From: Lentisphaeria bacterium UBA1829
GTDB taxonomy: Bacteria; Verrucomicrobiota; Lentisphaeria; Victivallales; UBA1829
DNA: 5,100 nucleotides
Assembly: GCA_002338895.1 (NCBI GenBank)
Contig: DDJH01000072.1
Location: forward strand, 16,629-21,728
Direction: 5' to 3'
The notes beneath the pieces are model-generated. The model searched no databases. It was not told the DNA's origin and worked only from the letters and a program-made list of their open reading frames with translations. Every line of letters begins with the position of its first letter. The stretch's first letter is position 1. This document shows positions 1 through 4,598 of this stretch, one piece after another. The translations under genes were made by a program, and so were the position numbers.

Positions 1-1335
1 CTCCCGCGCACTCTCCGCGACCGGATAAGAAGCGGAACGGCGAACTCCGGGAAACCACAGAATCTCTCCCTCCTCCGTCCGGAGAAGCGGATGGGAATTG
101 CGGGAATACGCTTTGATCCCTCCTTCCGAACAGAGCTTCTTCACGAGAAGCGCATGGTGCTTCCCGAACGGGATCATCCGATCCCCGTCGCGACGGGGGG
201 ATAGAATCAGCTTCCGGGGAAGATCCAGAGAAAAGAAAACGGTCATCGGATCCCTGTTTTGCAAATCGAGCGTTTCATCTGTCCGTTTGACCCGCTCCGC
301 CTGAAGCAGAAACTCTCCGAAGCGGCAGATCGGCATCCGTTCCAACTCCCACTCCACCGGTTCGCATGGCATCTCCCGATGCTGAAGGGAAACCGTGTCA
401 CGCTCCACCGTCAGAAAGCAATCCGGATTCCCCGCAAGCGGAATGCGGCGACACTCCCCGTTCTCCGGCGGATGACTCACCGCTTCGGCAAACCTCTCCA
501 GAAGCGCCGAATCGGGAAGAACAGAAATTCCCGACTTCTCCAGAAAAAGCCGAAGCACACGGCACCGGATCGCCGGATGCAGAGACGACCACTGTGCCGG
601 AGTCATCCGTTCACCCGTTCCGAACACTCTCCGCGCCTCCCGTTCCAGATAATCCGCATCCTCCTCCAGCACCTCCAGCGAGCGGCGCAGTCCGCCCGCC
701 GCATAGGGGAAACGGTTCAGAAGAGACGGGATCAGCGTCAGACGCAGAAAATTCCGTCCGCAGAAATCGGAAGCGTTGGACGAATCGGTCCGCCAGACCT
801 CTCCCGCGTCCCGGAGACGCCTCTCCATCTCCTCTTTTGAGTACGCAAGCAGAGGGCGCACAAAGCGGATCCCCTCCACCTCGGAACACAAACGCAGCGA
901 CGTCAGCCCGGACACATTGGATCCGCGCATCAGCCGGAGCAGCAGATTCTCCCTCCGATCCTCCGCCTGATGTCCCAGCGCCACCACGGAAGAGGGATTT
1001 TCCCGGATCAGTCGTTTCCATTCCGTCAGCCGGGCGTTTCGCGCGGCGGCTTCCAGTCCACCCTCTCCCACGGCGGAGTCCAGATGCAGACGAATGCTCA
1101 GGAACGGGAGATTCTCCTGCCGGCATTTTTCTCTGCACCACGCCTCGTCCGCCTCGCTCTCCCTGCCGCGGAGTCCGTGGTTGAAGTGGACCGCCCGGAG
1201 CTGAAAATGAAAAGGCGCTGAAATCATTTTCAGCGCCAGAAGCAGATAGAGACTGTCCGATCCTCCGCTGAATCCGCAGAACACAATCCTTCCTTTCAGG
1301 ATTTCCGCACACGCAGCGGGAAGCGGAAAACTCAT
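1..1335 (-). CDS. tilS: tRNA(Ile)-lysidine synthetase, partial (C-terminal end beyond left edge)
   Basis: TilS uses ATP to join lysine to C34 of the CAU anticodon of tRNA-Ile2 in the cytoplasm, so that the tRNA reads AUA and is charged with isoleucine. My reading of the minus strand from ATG 1335 is open for 445 codons to the window edge. The PP-loop ATP motif SGGSDS is at residues 23-28. Further family motifs are HFNHGLRG (50-57), LEAAARNAR (94-102) and GHQAEDRRENLLLRLMRG (121-138). The WRTDSSN...RNFLR element follows, and near the end come the C-terminal-domain motif RRDGDRMIPFG and a GEILWFPGVRR stretch. In the third motif the common DDQ.ET is ED-R-R-EN, which is a mild deviation. E. coli TilS has about 430 residues, so little is probably missing. 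The start overlaps the trxA stop as ATGA. The nearest AAGGA is too far upstream to be a normal Shine-Dalgarno site, which points to coupling with trxA. Identity is very likely. Confidence 0.95.
   Translation of the reverse strand, partial: MSFPLPAACAEILKGRIVFCGFSGGSDSLYLLLALKMISAPFHFQLRAVHFNHGLRGRESEADEAWCREKCRQENLPFLSIRLHLDSAVGEGGLEAAARNARLTEWKRLIRENPSSVVALGHQAEDRRENLLLRLMRGSNVSGLTSLRLCSEVEGIRFVRPLLAYSKEEMERRLRDAGEVWRTDSSNASDFCGRNFLRLTLIPSLLNRFPYAAGGLRRSLEVLEEDADYLEREARRVFGTGERMTPAQWSSLHPAIRCRVLRLFLEKSGISVLPDSALLERFAEAVSHPPENGECRRIPLAGNPDCFLTVERDTVSLQHREMPCEPVEWELERMPICRFGEFLLQAERVKRTDETLDLQNRDPMTVFFSLDLPRKLILSPRRDGDRMIPFGKHHALLVKKLCSEGGIKAYSRNSHPLLRTEEGEILWFPGVRRSASYPVAESARE
1204..1237 (-). 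terminator. Terminator-like hairpin inside tilS (possible attenuator)
   Basis: In the tilS mRNA sense, GGCGCTGAAA (1237-1228) and TTTCAGCGCC (1223-1214) form a perfect 10-bp stem with a 4-nt ATGA loop. It is followed at once by the T-rich tail TTTTCATTTTC (1213-1203). This is the layout of a Rho-independent terminator, but it lies in codons about 33-44 of tilS. The trxA stop overlaps the tilS start, so there is no room for a terminator between the genes, and this element could produce trxA-only transcripts. Ribosomes translating tilS would tend to suppress it. The structure is seen directly; its function is inferred. Confidence 0.55.
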
Positions 1336-1649
1336 AACACGCTTTCGACTTCCTTGACCAGTTTGGCCTTGTCCTGAACACCGACGAACTGTTTGACGAT
1401 TTCGCCGTCCTTCAGAATAAAGACCGCGGGAATGGTCCGGACCGCGAATTTCTTTGCCAGGTTCGGCGCCTCTTCGACGTTCATTTTCACGACAAGCGCC
1501 TTTCCGTCCAGTTCATTGGCAACCTGATCGAGAACGGGGGCGAACATTCTGCACGGTCCGCACCATTCCGCCCAGAAATCGACCACGACCACACCCTTTG
1601 CGGTGTTTGCATCAAATTCTTCTTCTGTAAAATGCTTGACTTCAGCCAT
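1332..1649 (-). CDS. trxA: Thioredoxin
   Basis: A small cytoplasmic thiol-disulfide oxidoreductase that reduces protein disulfides and is itself recycled by thioredoxin reductase. The 105-residue protein has the usual length for a single-domain thioredoxin. It shows the WCGPC active site at residues 29-33, the buried acid D24 that assists the cysteines, the VVDFWAEWC strand-helix junction, and the cis-proline P74 in RTIPAVF. There is no signal peptide or membrane segment. The start ATG is supported by AAGGAG (1662-1657) seven bases upstream. It is the first gene of a probable two-gene unit with tilS, whose ATG overlaps this stop codon. A TTGACA promoter lies about 90 bases upstream. Family assignment is secure. 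Which of several thioredoxins in this organism it represents cannot be told. Confidence 0.97.
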   Translation of the reverse strand: MAEVKHFTEEEFDANTAKGVVVVDFWAEWCGPCRMFAPVLDQVANELDGKALVVKMNVEEAPNLAKKFAVRTIPAVFILKDGEIVKQFVGVQDKAKLVKEVESVL

Positions 1650-1679
1650 TTTTCAACTCCTTCATCATTTGCTCTGCTG

Positions 1680-1730
1680 TACCCTGTTTTTTCAACGAGC
1701 GGGGGACAAGGGAAAGGTACCCTCTTTTTC
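1680..1730. repeat. Direct repeat pair in the trxA promoter/leader
   Basis: TACCCTGTTTTTTC (1680-1693) and TACCCTCTTTTTC (1718-1730) match except for one substitution and one T in the T-run. They are 38 bases apart in the same orientation. One copy abuts the trxA -10 and the other lies in the leader. It could be a duplicated regulatory site or chance in T-rich sequence. Confidence 0.4.
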
Positions 1731-1741
1731 GGATTTGTCAA
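1714..1741 (-). promoter_or_regulatory. Probable sigma70 promoter of trxA-tilS
   Basis: On the minus strand a perfect -35 hexamer TTGACA (1741-1736) is followed after 16 bases by TACCTT (1719-1714), a weak -10. The spacing is acceptable and the transcript would start near 1707, leaving a leader of roughly 55-60 nt. The -35 is convincing; the -10 is the weak part. Confidence 0.5.
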
Positions 1742-1763
1742 GCGTTCCGGAAAAGATTTCCGC

Positions 1764-1775
1764 TCCTCCGGAGGA
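1764..1775. promoter_or_regulatory. 12-bp palindrome between divergent promoters (candidate operator)
   Basis: TCCTCCGGAGGA is a perfect palindrome. Partial symmetry continues outward, with 11 of 14 base pairs matching across 1756-1783. It lies between the leftward trxA -35 (ends 1741) and the rightward EIIA -35 (starts 1805), so neither promoter transcribes it. That is the position of a shared operator. TCCGGA is common in this DNA, so chance is possible. Confidence 0.35.
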
Positions 1776-1804
1776 ACGAAATTGGAGGAAATTCATCCCT
1801 GAAC

Positions 1805-1832
1805 TTGAAAAAAAGAGAAACCGTGATACATT
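1805..1832 (+). promoter_or_regulatory. Extended -10 promoter of the EIIA gene
   Basis: TTGAAA (1805-1810) is followed after 16 bases by TACATT (1827-1832), which is preceded by TGA (1824-1826), an extended -10 TGn element. Transcription would start near 1839, giving a leader of about 40 nt. The AACTTGAAAA context is the same as at the next promoter (2442-2451). Confidence 0.6.
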
Positions 1833-1879
1833 TTTCAAACAAAAATGCAAAGCGCATCATTACGGAGAGAGAAAAAATC

Positions 1880-2356
1880 ATGGCTCGTGACGCGAAACAG
1901 ATCCCTGTCGGCCCCCTCCTCGGTGACCGGATTCTTGTCCTGCCCGGGAAATTGACGAAAGATGAGGTTCTCAATACGCTGATCGATCTGCTCGCGCAGG
2001 TCGACGGCATGGTGCCGCGGGATGATCTGGCATGGGGAATCTTCCACCGGGAAAGCCTCATGAGCACCGGAATCGGAAACGGGATCGCGGTTCCGCATGT
2101 CCGGCTGGACAGCATAGATTCCCCCAGCATGGCGCTGGCGGTCTGTCCGGAAGGAATCGCAGACTACCAGTCGCCGGACAATCAGCCGGTGAAACTGGTG
2201 TTCATGGTGGTCGCGGGCGGACAGCAGCGGGCAACCCATCTGAAAATTCTCGCCTCCATCGGTTCCCTGTTCTACGACGGCCGTCTGAAGGCGGCTTTCC
2301 TTGCATCCCCCGATCCGAAGAGCTGTCAGGAAATCCTTGCCCGCGCGGAAGCGTAA
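1880..2356 (+). CDS. Stand-alone PTS EIIA domain protein, fructose/nitrogen (type 2) family
   Basis: The type-2 EIIA domain accepts phosphate from HPr (or NPr) on a histidine and passes it to EIIB in sugar uptake, or acts as a regulator as PtsN does. The 158-residue protein is a single EIIA domain. Residues 58-73 fit the active-site signature: E58, six residues, I65, G66, two residues, then IAVPH with H73 as the phosphorylated residue. V74 stands where Gly, Ala or Cys is usual. A second typical block, HLKILASIGSLFYD, follows in the C-terminal half. The start ATG 1880 is preceded by GGAG at 1864-1867. The same frame is open back to a TTG at 1805, but that TTG is the promoter -35 and so is unlikely as a start. 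No EIIB, EIIC, HPr or HPr kinase gene is in the window, so transport and regulatory roles are both open. The fold is confident; the partner is unknown. Confidence 0.88.
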   Translation: MARDAKQIPVGPLLGDRILVLPGKLTKDEVLNTLIDLLAQVDGMVPRDDLAWGIFHRESLMSTGIGNGIAVPHVRLDSIDSPSMALAVCPEGIADYQSPDNQPVKLVFMVVAGGQQRATHLKILASIGSLFYDGRLKAAFLASPDPKSCQEILARAEA

Positions 2357-2372
2357 GGGGGCTGTCGTTTCC

Positions 2373-2393
2373 GGAACAGGGGATATCTGTTCC
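2373..2393 (+). repeat. Inverted repeat after the EIIA gene (weak terminator or site)
   Basis: GGAACAG (2373-2379) and CTGTTCC (2387-2393) are perfect 7-bp arms around a 7-base loop, 17 bases after the EIIA stop. The position fits a transcript end, but no T-run follows (TGCGCTTCTTCG), so it is a poor intrinsic terminator. It could stabilise the mRNA 3' end or be a protein site. Confidence 0.35.
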
Positions 2394-2444
2394 TGCGCTT
2401 CTTCGTCTCCCGGAATCGGAAAAGCGTCGATATTTTGCCTTAAC

Positions 2445-2472
2445 TTGAAAAATTGGAAGAAGAAGATATCAT
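2445..2472 (+). promoter_or_regulatory. Sigma70-type promoter of the Gfo/Idh/MocA gene
   Basis: TTGAAA (2445-2450) and TATCAT (2467-2472), with five of six -10 bases matching consensus, are 16 bases apart. The expected transcript start is near 2479, about 30 bases before the ATG at 2511. Confidence 0.6.
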
Positions 2473-2510
2473 TATTCGGAATTCTTTGACCAGCTGAAAG
2501 GAAATCAAGA

Positions 2511-3593
2511 ATGGGAAAGACTCCAGTCAAAGTCGGCATCTGGGGACTCGGAAGAGCCGGATGGGGAATGCATACAAATGAAATCGACCGATATAAAGAC
2601 GAATTCAAAATCGTCGCCGGTTGCGACAAGGATCCGGAACGGCCGGCCATGCTCGCCAAACGCTATCCGGGATGCAAATGCTATACGGATGCGGAAGCCT
2701 TCCTCGCGGATCCGGAAATCGAAGTGGTCTCGGTTGCGGTGCGTTCGCCCCAGCATATCGACTATGGAATCCGCGCGCTGAACGCAGGGAAGATTGTTTT
2801 CCTGGAAAAACCGGTCGGGCTTTCCGGCGAAGGTCTTGCAAAACTTGAGGCGGCCATGGCCGCTCATCCGGGCAGACTCTATTTCCGCCACAACAGACGG
2901 TTTGAGGCGGCATTCAACCATATCCGGGAGATCATCGACAGCGGAATTCTCGGAAAGGTCTATGAAATCAAACTCTGCCGTCACAACTTCAGCTACCGGG
3001 ACGACTGGCAGGCCATCCTCGACTGCGGCGGCGGCCAGCTGAACAACTGGGGGCCGCATCTGATCGACCACGCCCTCCGGCTTCTGGACTCCCCGGTCGC
3101 GGACATCTGGAGCGACCTGAAAAACATCAACGGTCTCGGCGACGCGGAAGACACGGTCAAACTGATTTTCCGCGGAGAAAACGGACGGATCATCGATGTG
3201 GAAATCTGCGGAGGAGTCGCCCTCCCCGCTCCGGTCTATGCGGTCTACGGCGACCGGGGATCGCTGATCTGCGAGGATGAACAGGATATCCGTCTGCGCT
3301 ATCTGGATCCGAAAACACAGCGCCCGACCGGAAAAGCCACCGCGGCCACGCCCCCCGTCGACAACTCCTTCCAGGGGTCTTATGAACTCAAATGGATCCG
3401 CAAGACCATCATGGTCGAACCGGCGAACGGATACACCGTCAACGACATCTATCACCATCTTTATCTGGCGATCCGGGAGGGCGTTCCGTTCCCGATCAAG
3501 ACCGAAGAGGCGCTCGACGTGGTCCGGACAACCGAAAAGATCAAACGTCAGAACCCCGCATTCCGTCAGAAAATGGACGAATTCGGAAAATAA
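2511..3593 (+). CDS. Gfo/Idh/MocA family NAD(P)-dependent oxidoreductase
   Basis: Members of this family oxidise or reduce sugars, inositols and related polyols with a bound or free nicotinamide cofactor; the exact substrate here is unknown. The 360-residue length is normal. The N-terminal Rossmann fold shows VGIWGLGRAG with the GxGxxG loop at residues 12-17. D39 ends the second strand, which suggests NAD preference. The EKP motif with the conserved lysine K100 is at 99-101. The active-site block GGGQLNNWGPHLIDH is at 173-187, with H183 as the likely catalytic histidine. The usual aspartate four residues before it is N179, as in some NWGPH-type members. No signal peptide is visible, so it is probably cytoplasmic. 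AAAGGA (2497-2502) lies eight bases before the ATG. It has its own promoter and a terminator after it. The adjacent GntR-family gene suggests regulated carbohydrate or sugar-acid metabolism. Family is certain; function is open. Confidence 0.93.
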   Translation: MGKTPVKVGIWGLGRAGWGMHTNEIDRYKDEFKIVAGCDKDPERPAMLAKRYPGCKCYTDAEAFLADPEIEVVSVAVRSPQHIDYGIRALNAGKIVFLEKPVGLSGEGLAKLEAAMAAHPGRLYFRHNRRFEAAFNHIREIIDSGILGKVYEIKLCRHNFSYRDDWQAILDCGGGQLNNWGPHLIDHALRLLDSPVADIWSDLKNINGLGDAEDTVKLIFRGENGRIIDVEICGGVALPAPVYAVYGDRGSLICEDEQDIRLRYLDPKTQRPTGKATAATPPVDNSFQGSYELKWIRKTIMVEPANGYTVNDIYHHLYLAIREGVPFPIKTEEALDVVRTTEKIKRQNPAFRQKMDEFGK

Positions 3594-3639
3594 GCGCCCG
3601 TCTTTCCTGATTCACTCGGGAAGATACGGGTCAAATCCG

Positions 3640-3676
3640 GCCGGAGATCGTGTTCAACATCTCCGGCTTTGTTTTT
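3640..3676 (+). terminator. Rho-independent terminator after the oxidoreductase gene
   Basis: GCCGGAGAT (3640-3648) pairs perfectly with ATCTCCGGC (3659-3667) around a 10-base loop, followed by the T-rich tail TTTGTTTTT (3668-3676). It begins 46 bases after the oxidoreductase stop. It also sits just 25 bases before the start of the next gene, so it could act as a leader attenuator for that gene. Confidence 0.75.
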
Positions 3677-3701
3677 CGGACCGGGAAACGGAGGTTGCAG
3701 A

Positions 3702-4394
3702 ATGCCGGCAGTCCGCAGAAAAAAGACTCTGACCGAACAGGTGGTGGAACAGATTCTCTCCGAAATCCGCAGAAGGAGGCTGCGAAGCGGCGATCCGCTT
3801 CCGACGGAGAGCGAACTGATGCAGCTTTTCGGAGTCTCCCGCGTGGTGCTGCGGGAGGCGTTCTGCTATCTGAAGGGACTCGGACTGATTGTCTCCCGCC
3901 GGGGGAGCTGTCTCCGGGTTGCCAATCCCGGACTGATTGATCTGCTCGAAAACCTCATCGGCCGGATCATTCTTCCCGAAGCGGAGATGATCAATGAACT
4001 CTTCGAGCTGCGCAGGACTCTGGAACTCGGATGCATCGCGGACGCCGTGGAAAATGCGGATCCGAATCAGCTGGAAGCCATCGAAAATGCCCGTCTGCTG
4101 TTTGAAGAGCTCTCCCGGGAGACCCCGCCGGATCCGCGGAAGCTGGACGAGGCGGAAATCAATTTCCACATCGCGCTTTTCCGCTCCTCGGAATGCCGGA
4201 TGCTCGGTGTGGTCATGACCGCTCTGCGGGAGTTCTTTCATCACCGCATCTGGCGCGAAAACGATGCGAACTGGTGCACGCCGGAAAATCTCCGGAAACT
4301 TTGCGCGGAACATCGGAATATCGCCAACGCGTTCCGTTCCCGTTCTCCGGAAGAGGCGTATTCGGCGATCCGGAACCATCTGCGGAAGGTCTGA
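3702..4394 (+). CDS. GntR family transcriptional regulator, FadR/FCD subfamily
   Basis: A DNA-binding regulator of 230 residues. Residues about 9-75 form the GntR winged helix: TEQVVEQILSEI, then SGDPLPTESELMQLFGVSRVVLREAFCYLKGLGLI and a wing at SRRGSCLRV. Residues about 95-228 match the all-helical FCD ligand domain. That domain opens with ELFELRRTLELG, and the likely metal ligands are E152 (in the usual Asp position), H156 (in EINFHIAL), H204 (in AEHRNI) and H226 (in IRNHL). FCD regulators usually sense sugar acids or other carboxylates; the ligand here is unknown. The start ATG is set by GGAGG (3690-3694) seven bases upstream. An in-frame TTG at 3669 lies in the terminator and is rejected. 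No convincing promoter is visible between the terminator and the start. The oxidoreductase gene upstream is the obvious candidate target. Family assignment is strong. Confidence 0.93.
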   Translation: MPAVRRKKTLTEQVVEQILSEIRRRRLRSGDPLPTESELMQLFGVSRVVLREAFCYLKGLGLIVSRRGSCLRVANPGLIDLLENLIGRIILPEAEMINELFELRRTLELGCIADAVENADPNQLEAIENARLLFEELSRETPPDPRKLDEAEINFHIALFRSSECRMLGVVMTALREFFHHRIWRENDANWCTPENLRKLCAEHRNIANAFRSRSPEEAYSAIRNHLRKV

Positions 4395-4460
4395 CGGAAA
4401 CAGGGATTTCCCGGGGAAGGCAAAACAACAAAACGATGCGGAATGCGTCGGCAAAAAACG

Positions 4461-4476
4461 GATTTTCTCGAAAATC
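4461..4476. promoter_or_regulatory. Palindrome upstream of the FAD-oxidoreductase promoter (candidate operator)
   Basis: GATTTTC and GAAAATC form perfect 7-bp arms around a 2-base centre. The element ends 14 bases before the -35 hexamer. A further GATTTTC half-site at 4493-4499 overlaps the -35, 32 bases (about three helical turns) from the first arm and in the same orientation. An A/T-rich activator or repressor site is plausible; the binding protein is unknown. Confidence 0.4.
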
Positions 4477-4490
4477 ACGATGGAAGACTC

Positions 4491-4518
4491 TTGATTTTCA
4501 GGAAAAACTGAGTATAAT
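4491..4518 (+). promoter_or_regulatory. Strong sigma70-type promoter of the FAD-oxidoreductase gene
   Basis: TTGATT (4491-4496) and a perfect TATAAT (4513-4518) are separated by 16 bases. The transcript should start near 4525, giving a leader of about 75 nt before ATG 4599. Confidence 0.7.
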
Positions 4519-4550
4519 TACCTCAATTATTCAATGATTTTAACAGAGGT

Positions 4551-4575
4551 CGGCGGGATTTGCCCACTTCCGCCG
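4551..4575 (+). promoter_or_regulatory. Leader hairpin upstream of the FAD-oxidoreductase start
   Basis: CGGCGG (4551-4556) can pair with CCGCCG (4570-4575) around a 13-base loop within the predicted leader, ending 23 bases before the ATG. No T-run follows, so it is not a terminator. It overlaps the self-complementary CGGATCCG (4574-4581), so two folds may compete. It may only be GC-rich leader structure. Confidence 0.3.
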
Positions 4576-4598
4576 GATCCGCGGAAAAGAACTTGCAC

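Noticed and set aside
366..1381. Long open frames on either strand across the tilS region
   Set aside because: They are out-of-frame with tilS, rich in Arg/Pro/Ser as shadow frames are, while the tilS frame carries all family motifs and stays open to the edge.
1642..1668. Eight-codon mini-ORF (MMKELKNG) overlapping the trxA start on the minus strand
   Set aside because: It has no Shine-Dalgarno site of its own and simply reads through the trxA AAGGAG site; probably chance.
2505..3458. Long open frame (317 codons) antisense to the Gfo/Idh/MocA gene
   Set aside because: It mirrors a real gene with strong motifs, has no recognisable domain, and is explained by GC-rich third positions.
3836..3857. 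CTCCCGC/GCGGGAG inverted repeat in the GntR gene
   Set aside because: It falls in conserved helix-turn-helix codons, has an 8-base loop and no T-run.
4419..4450. Hairpin CGATGC/GCGTCG followed on the minus strand by TTTTGTTGTTTTG
   Set aside because: It would work as a terminator only for leftward transcription, and no minus-strand gene lies to its right in the window; the stem is short with one G-T pair.
3654..4478. 274-codon open frame antisense to the GntR gene
   Set aside because: It covers the terminator and the complement of a clear winged-helix/FCD gene; its protein shows no recognisable family.
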